From a virus: a DNA stretch of 61,499 nucleotides. Position numbers and translations under genes: made by a program. Every line of letters begins with the position of its first letter. Positions within the stretch are counted from its first letter, which is position 1. The notes beneath the pieces are model-generated. The model did no database searches. It saw only the letters and a program-made list of their open reading frames with translations, and was not told the DNA's origin. Where the stretch lies: positions 1-61,499 of IMG/VR virus record IMGVR_UViG_3300031215_000016. The stretch is one strand, 5' to 3'. Shown one piece after another: positions 49,721 to 58,244 of this stretch.

Positions 49721-50384
49721 CTATTTTAATTTTTGGGGTTAATACAATGTTTAACTCATTAACAATCGGTAATATCTGCGGGTCGCCAGAAGAAATCCAA
49801 ACCTCTAAAGTAAAGGTGTAAACGTCTTGCAGAACTCCATCGGGTCTGGGAATTTCTGTGTGCTCAACGAAATAGAAAAATCTCTCTTTTATCTTTACCG
49901 GCTCGTCATTATATAGTTTGTAGACTTCATAACCATCAAATTCAAGAACACCTCTACTGCCGAAGGTTTGAAGCATTAACAGTCTTGCGGAATCTCTGTC
50001 CATAAAATCCTTAAATACGAAATGCACATCGTATTTAAAATCAAAAAGAAAGGGGCGGTAAAAAACAGGAAGGTGTTTAATTATATTCTCGTCAGCTAGT
50101 TCTTCTTCTGTGAGCTTTTTAGAGGAAGAGTCTGTAAGCTCGTTACCTATATACTCGTAATTAAAAACGTCATTGTCTGACTTATCAGAAGGCACGGGCA
50201 TTAAAGGTGTAAGAGCAAATGCTGGATACTGTTCTGGTTTAGCTTGACCAAAGTTCTTGGCAGAGCGTTGAGACACATAACCGGGAATCTTAGTGCCATT
50301 GGGCAGGGTTATGGGTGTATTAAATTTTCTACCCATAAAGTACTTAAAGAATCCTTTGTTTACGTCTTCAATACTTAGAACCAT
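49713..50384 (-). CDS. Neck/tail-completion-like protein (223 aa)
   Basis: An alpha/beta protein with no decisive motif (FNYEYIGNELTD, FKYDVHFVFKDFMDRDSARLLMLQTFGSRG, TFTLEVWISSGDP). Its place between the head-tail joining genes and the sheath suggests a tail terminator or completion protein. Its start codon is shared with the stop of the 59-residue gene (TAATG). Confidence 0.5.
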   Translation of the reverse strand: MVLSIEDVNKGFFKYFMGRKFNTPITLPNGTKIPGYVSQRSAKNFGQAKPEQYPAFALTPLMPVPSDKSDNDVFNYEYIGNELTDSSSKKLTEEELADENIIKHLPVFYRPFLFDFKYDVHFVFKDFMDRDSARLLMLQTFGSRGVLEFDGYEVYKLYNDEPVKIKERFFYFVEHTEIPRPDGVLQDVYTFTLEVWISSGDPQILPIVNELNIVLTPKIKIDA

Positions 50385-50563
50385 TACTTACCAGATTTAT
50401 TTACTCTTGTCGAGGATTTTATATGACCACGAACTCTAATTCTTATCCCGCTTCCAGTTTTTTGGGTGTATCCATTAACGACTCCCCCAGAGCGGCTGTG
50501 ACTTTTAAGCTTTGAGCGTTTTTTTCTTGCTGACTTTTTTACGTTTAAATTCCTAGCGCCCAC
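50384..50563 (-). CDS. Small highly basic protein (59 aa, GTG start)
   Basis: A GTG at 50563, overlapping the 3' end of the 101-residue gene by 11 bases, opens 59 codons ending in TAATG. The product is very rich in Lys, Arg and Ser (ARNLNVKKSARKKRSKLKSH) with a beta-like end (SGIRIRVRGHIKSSTRV). It follows another basic protein, so it may belong to the DNA-contacting part of the neck. The GTG start and overlaps make it a coupled gene. Confidence 0.55.
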   Translation of the reverse strand: MGARNLNVKKSARKKRSKLKSHSRSGGVVNGYTQKTGSGIRIRVRGHIKSSTRVNKSGK

Positions 50564-50858
50564 CAGTTTTTTTCTTAGTGTCTTTTTTACCTCTTTCTCT
50601 TCTGCGGTAATCTATCTTACCACTGGCTCTTTTCTCTCTTATACCATAACCTTTACCAGCTTTTTCGTGTCGAGAAACAGAAGTAGCTCTCCGTCTAGTT
50701 GCTCTAACGAGGATTACTTTTCCGTTTTTAAGTCTACGAGTGTGGGAAGTAGCGGTAGTCGCACCCCTCTTATGGGAAGAACGAATAATCTTCTTTTTGC
50801 CACCCTGTGTTCTCTTAGGCTTGTTGGTCGTAGATAAATCTGGATTTCCGTATCCCAT
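50553..50858 (-). CDS. Highly basic protein (101 aa)
   Basis: About 40% Lys and Arg. It starts MGYGNPDLSTTNKPKRTQGG and ends KKDTKKKTGGR. The ATG directly follows the 12-base repeat TTCTTCAGACAG, and a TAnnTTTG-like box lies 23 bases upstream. It could bind DNA inside the head or in the neck. No family is recognised. Confidence 0.55.
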   Translation of the reverse strand: MGYGNPDLSTTNKPKRTQGGKKKIIRSSHKRGATTATSHTRRLKNGKVILVRATRRRATSVSRHEKAGKGYGIREKRASGKIDYRRRERGKKDTKKKTGGR

Positions 50859-50881
50859 CTGTCTGAAGAATTTTTGTTCTC

Positions 50882-50889
50882 CAAAGGTA
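50882..50889 (-). promoter_or_regulatory. Candidate -7 box ahead of the basic protein gene
   Basis: On the minus strand TACCTTTG fits TAnnTTTG, 23 bases upstream of the ATG at 50858. No clear -33 TTTG was found. Confidence 0.3.
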
Positions 50890-50897
50890 CAAATAAG

Positions 50898-51584
50898 TTA
50901 TTTAATGAATCTCTCTATTAATTGGCTGAGTTCTTTTTCCTTTTCTTGCAGTAATTCTCTGAGTATTGGTCGCCACACAGGTCGGGCAGGAATAGATAAA
51001 TCTGGATACCCAAACTCATTCATGTAATAGATTTGTATGTACTTTATTGGGGGTTGGCCATCTTTCTGACCAGCTCTTTTTGGATGAGTTCCTGGGTTTA
51101 TGTAAACGGTGTTTGTTTCTTTTATATGTCTTATTCCATTATTAAGGAAATCCCCAGACTCATAATATGGGGTGATTCGGTACACCCTACTGCTTCTTCT
51201 TCTTTTTATAGTGCTCGGACTTAGGGGAGCTGGCTTTACTGAACCAGTACCTCGGTAGGCTCTTCTTATTTTAGTGTATAAAGAGCGAGAAAAACTAGCT
51301 TCTAAGAGTTTTACTTCTTCTGTAAATCTCTCGTAATCATCCATAATAGAATTATCTATGCGCAACTGTTCTTCTCCGCCAACTCTTTTAGTTGTTCTCT
51401 TGAATTTACGTTGGTCTAGTTTTCCAGATTTGGTAAGTAGATTAAGGGATATTCCCCTGTCTGGGTCTGTCATACCAATGCCAGTCTGAACTCTCGATAA
51501 TAATGCGGAGCCAAGACCTCTGTATTGTCTAGTTAGTCGATTTTCTACGCTTTTTGCAGCGTATCTAGTTCTTTTATCCGCCAC
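50898..51584 (-). CDS. Head-tail joining/neck protein, virion-morphogenesis-like
   Basis: The C-terminal part (ITPYYESGDFLNNGIRHIKE ... INPGTHPKRAGQ ... YMNEFGYPDLSIPARPVWRPIL) resembles Mu gpG / HK97 gp10-type neck proteins: a loop with an R-rich N-terminus, a strand pair and the iPaRP motif. It overlaps the upstream gene by 11 bases. Confidence 0.6.
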   Translation of the reverse strand: MADKRTRYAAKSVENRLTRQYRGLGSALLSRVQTGIGMTDPDRGISLNLLTKSGKLDQRKFKRTTKRVGGEEQLRIDNSIMDDYERFTEEVKLLEASFSRSLYTKIRRAYRGTGSVKPAPLSPSTIKRRRSSRVYRITPYYESGDFLNNGIRHIKETNTVYINPGTHPKRAGQKDGQPPIKYIQIYYMNEFGYPDLSIPARPVWRPILRELLQEKEKELSQLIERFIK

Positions 51585-52026
51585 CTCTTTTTGAAGTCTT
51601 TAATTGAAGCTGAATAGCAACACAGTCTCCAAACATCTCTTCTAAGTATCTGGCAAAAGAAATTACATATTCTTCTCCAAGGTAAGTTATTATTACAGTA
51701 TTGGTGTCGGGGAATTTCTTGAAACCAAACTTTTTGAACAGTTGTACTGGGGATATATATATAACAGCTTCGGTATCTTCTCTGATACCAAACCTAGTTC
51801 TGCTTTTTCCAATGGCTTCCAAGTCAAAAAGGCAATTGAGTGTTTCTTTCTTCTTGTACTCATGTAAAGAACCAACGGCTTTTTCGTACCCATCTTCACA
51901 ATCTTGTTCTAAGGCGTACAAAGAGTAGACTTCACAAGTAAGTGGGTTAACGGTTACTTGTCTGTGAAATCTGTTTCTAACATCGTAGAATTTTCTTTTA
52001 GTAAGTCTGTGGTACGTTAAAGACAT
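51574..52026 (-). CDS. Head-tail connector-like protein (150 aa)
   Basis: No diagnostic motif. The size, strand-rich sequence and position just before the neck protein gene suggest a head-completion protein. It begins MSLTYHRLTKRKFYDVRNRF. The start is two bases after the stop of the 602-residue structural gene. Confidence 0.5.
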   Translation of the reverse strand: MSLTYHRLTKRKFYDVRNRFHRQVTVNPLTCEVYSLYALEQDCEDGYEKAVGSLHEYKKKETLNCLFDLEAIGKSRTRFGIREDTEAVIYISPVQLFKKFGFKKFPDTNTVIITYLGEEYVISFARYLEEMFGDCVAIQLQLKTSKRGGG

Positions 52027-52027
52027 A

Positions 52028-53836
52028 TTATATTATTCCACCAGATGAATAAGAAGACGAACTGTCGGATATACTTCTTCCGCCACCAAAAATACCCCTA
52101 CTGTATGGAGATAATTGATATGGGTAAGAATCGAAGAAGGCCATGTAATTCATTTGAGTGGCTGGGTCTAGCTCTTCCACACCCTCAAGAACTTGATTAG
52201 AGCGGAGTGCATAATCTCTGTAAATGTCTTCAAATCTTTTTCTGATATGGCCCTGTAAGCGATACCAAAAATTAGCGTCATCGCCAAGAACATTATCTGC
52301 CCCAACTTGCCCAACTTTGTTGTCTCTTGAGTCTCCTGCGCCACCCGGCTTTTCTCTCATAGTGAATACGGAGCCAATTTGAACTTCTAACTCGCTTGTT
52401 AGGCTGTTGTTTCCACCAATTAAGGAAGAAAACCCAGTAGATAAATCTAAGTTATCGGCTCCACCCATGAGACCTTGACCGGCCATTTCATAAGCTCTTC
52501 TATCTTCTACTGCATAGAAAGAAACCCAAAGCATCATGTGGTCAACCATTTTTTCGGGTAATCCCATGATGTTAACTTCAATGCTTTCTGATAATCTAAA
52601 CCCCCTAGAATAGTAGTATTGGAAATATCTTTCTAAAAGGTTTCTATAATGGTCGTCATCAAAAAAACTCTTGCGGTATATGGCGGCAGGCTCATCGTCT
52701 TTTAGGTTGGCTAAATACGTCTCGACTAGAGTTGTTGGGGGGTCTGAGGTTATTAGTGTAGGCCAGAAATCTAAGTCAAATAGATTGTTGTTGTTAGACT
52801 TCATCTTTGTGCCCAAATCTATAATGTCAATAGCATCAGAAAAAGGAAAGCTTTTAGTCTCAAAATCCTCTAATTCTATTGGGTATGTAGGGTCTTTGTA
52901 GGTTATGTTAAAATTGTAATAACCGATAACGTTGCCAGTATCTTTACTCTTAACACTAATAGTAAATACGTGTGGTTGGACAACTGTGCTAACTGATTGC
53001 TCGTAAGTATGCCTGTCGTCAAAGTCGATAAATGGTAAAAAACTAGCGGTTATGTCGCCAGAAAAATCGGCAGGAATTTCTACGTCATATTGTGTCTTGT
53101 AAGGGAAAAACCCCTCAACAAATTCACCATTAATAAACAACTCTTTTATCAGTGGACATTCGTTCTTTTCAAACGTGTAAATTCTTTGAACGCCCGATAC
53201 TGCTGTTGTCAGGGAAATGCCAGAAATAGTATTGATGGAAGTGGTAGGTTGAAGTGATGGGTCTTGAAGAACCACCCTTACTTCTGAAGTACTTACAGGT
53301 AACTCAAAATCTTCGGGAACATAAATGTTAGATGCGTTGGTAAAATCGGCATCGGTTACAGGTTGGCTGTCAAAATAAGGACAGCTTACCCTTTTAACTG
53401 TTAAGGATAAAAGCTGCTTATCGTTTCTTCTGTTGACTGTTATTGTGTACGTTCTATTGTTTGATTCATCCGAACTTGTGGTTACTAACGTCACAATAGA
53501 TTTTAAACTGTTTACAACATTTTCGGCCTCAACCACCTCTATGTCGTCTAACGTCTTTCTATATGATATTTTCCCTGGTCTTTTGAAATCTATAAAGACT
53601 TCGTATTCTAAACGGTCGGGGTTAAAGTTCGGGAAGGTAGTACCATCAATAAGAAGTTTGGATAAAGAATCTATCTTAGACTCCTTAACCAAACTTACTT
53701 TTGAATCAGTAACTCTTAGGCCAACATTTTCTGAGTTTGATGGCTTTTTCTGTATTAAGTAAGCCGGTTGTGGGAATTGGTCTAAGGTGATTTCTCTTAT
53801 ACCCCTAACCACATTCTCAAATGTTATGTCAGCCAT
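52028..53836 (-). CDS. Large head/neck structural protein (602 aa)
   Basis: The N-terminal two thirds are beta-rich, with repeated cadherin- or Ig-like strand patterns (KLLIDGTTFPNFNPDRLEYEVFI, ELFINGEFVEGFFPYKTQYDVEI). The C-terminal third is helical with aromatic residues and ends in a Ser/Gly-rich tail. The repeated INGxxxxGFxPxxxxYxVxI pattern is typical of cadherin-like repeats. It is between capsid and neck genes, so it may be a head decoration, whisker or connector component. Confidence 0.5.
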   Translation of the reverse strand: MADITFENVVRGIREITLDQFPQPAYLIQKKPSNSENVGLRVTDSKVSLVKESKIDSLSKLLIDGTTFPNFNPDRLEYEVFIDFKRPGKISYRKTLDDIEVVEAENVVNSLKSIVTLVTTSSDESNNRTYTITVNRRNDKQLLSLTVKRVSCPYFDSQPVTDADFTNASNIYVPEDFELPVSTSEVRVVLQDPSLQPTTSINTISGISLTTAVSGVQRIYTFEKNECPLIKELFINGEFVEGFFPYKTQYDVEIPADFSGDITASFLPFIDFDDRHTYEQSVSTVVQPHVFTISVKSKDTGNVIGYYNFNITYKDPTYPIELEDFETKSFPFSDAIDIIDLGTKMKSNNNNLFDLDFWPTLITSDPPTTLVETYLANLKDDEPAAIYRKSFFDDDHYRNLLERYFQYYYSRGFRLSESIEVNIMGLPEKMVDHMMLWVSFYAVEDRRAYEMAGQGLMGGADNLDLSTGFSSLIGGNNSLTSELEVQIGSVFTMREKPGGAGDSRDNKVGQVGADNVLGDDANFWYRLQGHIRKRFEDIYRDYALRSNQVLEGVEELDPATQMNYMAFFDSYPYQLSPYSRGIFGGGRSISDSSSSYSSGGII

Positions 53837-53851
53837 AGCGTTTCTTTGTTT

Positions 53852-54127
53852 TTAGATTATAACCTTGCCAACTTTTGAAAGCATAGAAGCTAATGTTTTA
53901 GGCAATTCGTAGGTCTTTCCAGCTACAATGTTGTAGTCTTTGTTACCATAGTTGCTAGTCCAAGTCTTAACAGCTTTAACCTTTACGGTCTCTTCTTTTG
54001 CGCTGTCTTTTTTAACTTCGGCTACAACTGGTGTAACTTCTGCTGCTTTTTCTGCTGCTGCTTTTTCTGCTGCTGCTTTTTCTGCTGCTGCTTTTTCTGC
54101 TGCTGTTTGAGTTTTCTTCTCAGGCAT
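53852..54127 (-). CDS. Ala/Lys-repeat protein with a small C-terminal domain (91 aa)
   Basis: Residues 9-29 consist of four AAAEK-type repeats that form a helix or coiled coil. The C-terminal domain (TWTSNYGNKDYNIVAGKTYELPKTLASMLSKVGKVI) resembles small phage head proteins and echoes the protein at 49427-49720. It lies directly downstream of the capsid terminator. A head fibre or decoration protein is plausible. Confidence 0.5.
   Translation of the reverse strand: MPEKKTQTAAEKAAAEKAAAEKAAAEKAAEVTPVVAEVKKDSAKEETVKVKAVKTWTSNYGNKDYNIVAGKTYELPKTLASMLSKVGKVII
54039..54105 (-). repeat. 15-base tandem repeat (encodes AAAEK)
   Basis: About four and a half copies of a 15-base unit (TCTGCTGCTGCTTTT on the plus strand), encoding the Ala-Ala-Ala-Glu-Lys helix repeats. 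Confidence 0.85.
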
Positions 54128-54154
54128 TTTTGGGTAATTTTAAATGAAAAATAA

Positions 54155-54174
54155 GGGGGGATTTTAGTCCCCCC
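54155..54174 (-). terminator. Strong rho-independent terminator after the major capsid gene
   Basis: A perfect 7-bp stem (GGGGGGA 54155-54161 with TCCCCCC 54168-54174) and a 6-base loop, followed on the minus strand by TTATTTTTC. It lies 11 bases after the capsid stop codon, so capsid protein can be made in high amounts independently of downstream genes. Confidence 0.9.
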
Positions 54175-54184
54175 AATGAAAAAC

Positions 54185-55207
54185 TTAGGCGTGTTGGGTA
54201 ATTACTTTGAAAACATTGCGGTCTTCTAGTATTCCAGCACCCCAGATACCGTACCATGCAAGTCCATGCTTACGGCCAAAATCTTGAACACCATCGTCAC
54301 GAAGCTCTGCTTCAACGGCAACACCCCAAGCATAAGCATTTTCACCAAATGCAACGGCTTCGTGGTTATCGTCATTAGTAACTCCGGTATATCCTGCTGT
54401 TACAGCTTCGGCAGCGGTAGCGTATATAGGCATGTTTGTGGTTTCGATAAAAATCATACCCTCGTACATACCAGCTTCACCAACATATAACTGTCTACGA
54501 CCGTTGTATTTATTGGCTTCAATCCAATTGTTGTCATCACGTAAAGAACGCAATTGAGATGGAGTAGCGAAACAAACAAAGTAGTCTCCTTCAAAACGCG
54601 GAGAGTTGTTGCTCGCTAATCGCTCAACCAAGGTCTTAACTGTTGCAGTGTTGAACTTGGCAGTAGCGTTTCCATCTGCTCCGTTATAAGCGGTAGCATC
54701 GGCCAAAGAACCATCACCAAATAGAATATTGGTAGTTTCTAGTGCGGCATTGCGCAATAAAGTGTCTACGGAAGTTGCTAAGTGGTTCGCCAAAATACGA
54801 GAAGATTCACCCATAATGTCTTGAAAAGACGTCTGTAGTAAAAACTCAGTAACTTGGATTGCTTTACCTTGCTCCTTTACGGTAATGGTAATCTCACTAG
54901 CTGATAGATTTGTCTTTTCTAAGTCTGTTCCTTCAGTAAGTTCTGAGCCACCAGTCAAGTTGTTATACTTGGTAAAGATTATCGACTTACCCTTTACGGC
55001 TTGAAAGTCTACTTTTTTCTTGGCGAACTGCACAAACTTTTGTCGAGGTTGAGCTTCAAAAAGAATTTCACGGGAATACAAATCTCGAACTGCGGGGTCT
55101 AATGTAACATATCCACCACCAGAAGTACTGGCAGAAGAAGTGCTGTCTGCTGCGAAGCCAAAAAAGGCCGAGAAGACTAGCATAACAAATGAAATAATAA
55201 AAGTCAT
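54185..55207 (-). CDS. Major capsid protein, N4-gp56-like family, with a hydrophobic N-terminal leader
   Basis: The 340 residues contain the N4-gp56-type core: REILFEAQPRQKFVQFAKKKVDFQAVKGKSIIFTKYNNL, SELTEGTDLEK, ITVKEQGKAIQVTEFLLQTS, ESSRILANHLATSVDTLLRNAALE, GDYFVCFATPSQLRSLRDD. The first 20 residues (MTFIISFVMLVFSAFFGFAA) read as a signal peptide with an AxA-like end, followed by a Ser/Gly linker. The only internal start is Met9, still in the hydrophobic part, so the leader is translated. A leader of this kind on a capsid protein is odd. A strong terminator follows the gene. Confidence 0.85.
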   Translation of the reverse strand: MTFIISFVMLVFSAFFGFAADSTSSASTSGGGYVTLDPAVRDLYSREILFEAQPRQKFVQFAKKKVDFQAVKGKSIIFTKYNNLTGGSELTEGTDLEKTNLSASEITITVKEQGKAIQVTEFLLQTSFQDIMGESSRILANHLATSVDTLLRNAALETTNILFGDGSLADATAYNGADGNATAKFNTATVKTLVERLASNNSPRFEGDYFVCFATPSQLRSLRDDNNWIEANKYNGRRQLYVGEAGMYEGMIFIETTNMPIYATAAEAVTAGYTGVTNDDNHEAVAFGENAYAWGVAVEAELRDDGVQDFGRKHGLAWYGIWGAGILEDRNVFKVITQHA

Positions 55208-55254
55208 TTTTCTTGTAAATAAAGTTAAACTATCGGTTAGTGAAGACTATTTAA

Positions 55255-56247
55255 CTATCCTTTAAAAGTTGGTTTAGCACTTTTCAACAAAGATTCACGA
55301 TAAGTTGCGTACTCTTCGTGGTTCATGTCTTTTGGGCTCTTTGTGGGAGCGTTAGATGCTTGGCCATTGTTCGCGTCTGGGCTAACGCGTACTGTTGGGT
55401 CAGAACTACCACCGTTGTCGGATAGTTGATTTGCCCCACCAGAATTTCTTGCGCCATTCTCAATATCTTCAACCGTAAACTGTCTAACAGTATTCGGAGA
55501 CGATTGAGCTTGATGCTGAGCGTTAATCTGGGCTTGGTGCACAGGACTAACGTTGTTGTCTTGCCCGTTGTTATTTTGTCCAGCGTTAGGCTGGGGAGTA
55601 GAGTTGGGCTGCGGATTAGATGAACCGTTGTTGGGCGCTGCTCCATTAGGAGTGCTCACACCAGTAGGGTTGTACTTTTTCCAAGCTTCGTGCGCTTTCG
55701 CATAAGAAGCTTTAAGTTCTTCTTCTGTGCTGCCAGAAATAAGCTCCTCGATAACTTGCCCACCATACTGCTTAGCAATAGCCTGCTTAGCGGTATTCAT
55801 TTGCATATCGACAATTGGAGCCAATCTGTCATTAACCGCATTCATAATCGCGTTTACAAGTTCAGAATTGTCCACGTGTTGCGTATTTGCGTTGCCATTT
55901 TGGTTTGGGGTGTTGGGTTTAGCAGCATTGTTGTTTGCTTGCACACCTTGTCCATCATTAGCAGTAGCGTCATTTGCTTGCTGTGATTCCACAGCGCTGG
56001 GATTCTGAGGTTGTTGCGTACTTAATCGTGCGACTTGGTTAGCCAAAGAACTGTTTTTTGTTTTGAGCGTGTTAATTTGATTGTAGAGGTTTTTCTTTTC
56101 CTCTCGAATCTGGTTAGTGTGTTGCTCTGAAACTTCTGATTCTATTTCTGAGCGAAGCTCGTCTCTAACTTCAGAAGCTATTTCTGGAAAATCATTAGTT
56201 TCAATACTAACATTTTTTCCGTCAATTTCTAGGTTCAATTTTGCCAT
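55255..56247 (-). CDS. Capsid scaffold protein
   Basis: An N-terminal beta strand is followed by a coiled coil (EVRDELRSEIESEVSEQHTNQIREEKKNLYNQINTL), a long Asn/Gln/Pro-rich disordered middle and a basic C-terminal helix (HEEYATYRESLLKSAKPTFKG), which is the pattern of scaffolding proteins. It is directly upstream of the capsid gene. No protease domain is visible. Confidence 0.7.
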   Translation of the reverse strand: MAKLNLEIDGKNVSIETNDFPEIASEVRDELRSEIESEVSEQHTNQIREEKKNLYNQINTLKTKNSSLANQVARLSTQQPQNPSAVESQQANDATANDGQGVQANNNAAKPNTPNQNGNANTQHVDNSELVNAIMNAVNDRLAPIVDMQMNTAKQAIAKQYGGQVIEELISGSTEEELKASYAKAHEAWKKYNPTGVSTPNGAAPNNGSSNPQPNSTPQPNAGQNNNGQDNNVSPVHQAQINAQHQAQSSPNTVRQFTVEDIENGARNSGGANQLSDNGGSSDPTVRVSPDANNGQASNAPTKSPKDMNHEEYATYRESLLKSAKPTFKG

Positions 56248-56320
56248 TGAAAATTTATTTAAGATGTATAATTAAAGTGGTGATTATAATTGGCGGTGTA
56301 TTACCTAAACTCGGCCCAAA

Positions 56321-56503
56321 TTATACGTTATTCGGGTTGCTTGCTTTTTCAACCAAAGCGGCTGAATTGGCATTACTAATTTTAGCGTGCTTACGCTCTT
56401 CCATTTTTACAAAGCTGCTAGGCGATGTACCTGGGTTAACAAACTGCGCATCTGTGCGGCTGTCTGTTCCTTTATTCTTTTCATGCAAACTTTCTGGATT
56501 CAT
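56321..56503 (-). CDS. Small head-region protein (60 aa)
   Basis: A Lys/Asn/Ser/Glu-rich peptide beginning MNPESLHEKNKGTDSRTDAQ. It lies between the portal and scaffold genes on the coding strand. The opposite strand carries a longer hydrophobic frame here, but it runs against all neighbouring genes. It could be a small head accessory protein. Weak evidence beyond the frame. Confidence 0.45.
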   Translation of the reverse strand: MNPESLHEKNKGTDSRTDAQFVNPGTSPSSFVKMEERKHAKISNANSAALVEKASNPNNV

Positions 56504-56586
56504 AATCTCAGGTGTTTTAAGTTAAACTATTACGGATTGTAAAATTACTGCTAAAATTTAAAATACAAAAAAATTAACAATTACTT

Positions 56587-58221
56587 TTATTCTTCAACGG
56601 TCTCTTCTTCTTTTTTATCGGTCTTTACTGTGTCGCCCCCATTATTAACTTTAGGGTTTCCTTTGCCGTTGTCTGTGGGGTCTTCGGTCTTGGAGCTTTT
56701 ATCAGATTCTTGGTCTTCTTTAAGAGCTTTTTTTTCTTCTTCGATTTCTCTCAAAAGAGATGTAACATTGTTCTTTCCTAATTTTTCCATCCACTCTCTA
56801 CGAGAGCCTATGCCCATGTTTATCTCTTGTTGAGCCATACCTAATTCGGATGCTCTATCTTTAGGAAAACCATAAGTAAAGGTAGGTTCTATTCTGTATT
56901 CTTCGTTGAAGTCTTTTGGCAAATCGTCAAAGGTTTTTAAACCTTTAAACTCACGAATATTGAGCATGCTTATGGTCATCTTATTTATCTCTGTAAAACC
57001 ATCACCATACATAGTCTTTTTCGTGTCCGCCTGCTGTAAAAGCGGCTGATACGTCAGTTCTAAAGCAGCACCAGAAGTGTTAGATATTGGTTGCAATTGC
57101 CCAAGAGTGTTTTCTGGAACGTCAGAAAATTCGTGCATTGACGTTTTTATTCTTTCAGTAAACTGCATAGCTGCCCCCAAATCGCTGTCAAGGGTCAAGT
57201 TGAATACGTTGGCATCTACTGGGAGACCAGACCATATATTTCCGACACCACGTTTTAGTGCTTTAGCATTGGCCCCGGTTATAACGGTTGTAGGTGCGGA
57301 GTGGTAATCTATGATGGTTTTTAACTGCTGATTCATCTCGTTGTAGATTTTGTTCAGCGGCAAAATACCTTCAACATCGGAAACAGAAAAATACTGACCA
57401 AGGTTAGGCCTGTTGCGTATGTGGATTATTGGGATGAACCCATAAGGATTCTTAGACGATTCTATATCTTCTTTATCTCCCCCCTCTTTAACGTTTTTCT
57501 GATACCAAGTTTTTATGTTCTCTTTGTCGTAAGAGTAAACCTTTAAAACGTAGTTGCTATCATTCTTGGGTAAAGGGACTCTGATTTCAAACCTAGACAT
57601 GTCTCCGTCTCTAGTGTCTTTATCGAAATACGGAATACCAAAACGACTGTCAATTAAATTATACCTGACAAATTTATTTTCTGAGTCATAAGCTAGGGAA
57701 ACGTAACAATCTCCGCAAACGCTGCCCATTTGTAGGATTTCTTGAACAAGTATCTTTCTTTTGTTTAGATTCCAGTTACGCATGATGAATCTCTCAGCGT
57801 TTTCGGCAACTTTGGACAACCTTATTTCTTCTGCGCTGTGTTTACTAGGCCCCTCTTCAGAAGAGTCTTCGACAATTTTCCTTAGTATGCTGTCCTCTGA
57901 CAGGCTCCTAACTTGAAAGCTTATAGACTCTTTGCCCACTATGAAGAAGATAACTTTATCTATAAAGGCTTTTATGTAATTAAAGGTTAAGAAAGTCTCA
58001 TTCCAATCTTTCCAATGCTTACCACTATAAAAGTTGAAAAACAAAGCATACTTCGTAATCCTGTCCATTACAGACTGATTAGCAGTAGATACTATGTTTT
58101 GAGAAACAAAATCTCTGAGTTGGGAATCTCCAAGACCCATAACTCTAGTGTTGAAGTTGCCAGACTCTCTGCTAGTCGTTCCCCTAGAAGTACCCCAAGT
58201 ATCGTTAGTGCTTACACTCAT
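56587..58221 (-). CDS. Portal protein
   Basis: The 544-residue protein has the SPP1/gp6-like portal core: YALFFNFYSGKHWKDWNETFLTFNYIKAFIDKVIFFIVGKE, GSVCGDCYVSLAYDS, NPYGFIPIIHIRNRPN, GVEGILPLNKIYNEMNQQLKTIIDYHSAPTTV, PISNTSGAALELTYQPLLQQA. The C-terminus is Lys/Glu/Asp-rich and disordered. It follows terL by 23 bases and lies upstream of the scaffold. Confidence 0.9.
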   Translation of the reverse strand: MSVSTNDTWGTSRGTTSRESGNFNTRVMGLGDSQLRDFVSQNIVSTANQSVMDRITKYALFFNFYSGKHWKDWNETFLTFNYIKAFIDKVIFFIVGKESISFQVRSLSEDSILRKIVEDSSEEGPSKHSAEEIRLSKVAENAERFIMRNWNLNKRKILVQEILQMGSVCGDCYVSLAYDSENKFVRYNLIDSRFGIPYFDKDTRDGDMSRFEIRVPLPKNDSNYVLKVYSYDKENIKTWYQKNVKEGGDKEDIESSKNPYGFIPIIHIRNRPNLGQYFSVSDVEGILPLNKIYNEMNQQLKTIIDYHSAPTTVITGANAKALKRGVGNIWSGLPVDANVFNLTLDSDLGAAMQFTERIKTSMHEFSDVPENTLGQLQPISNTSGAALELTYQPLLQQADTKKTMYGDGFTEINKMTISMLNIREFKGLKTFDDLPKDFNEEYRIEPTFTYGFPKDRASELGMAQQEINMGIGSRREWMEKLGKNNVTSLLREIEEEKKALKEDQESDKSSKTEDPTDNGKGNPKVNNGGDTVKTDKKEEETVEE

Positions 58222-58244
58222 CTTTTATTTTTTTGTAAAATTAG

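Noticed and set aside
56241-56525. Plus-strand 94-codon frame with hydrophobic segments
   Set aside because: All surrounding genes are minus-strand and packed. The 60-residue minus frame fits the operon better.
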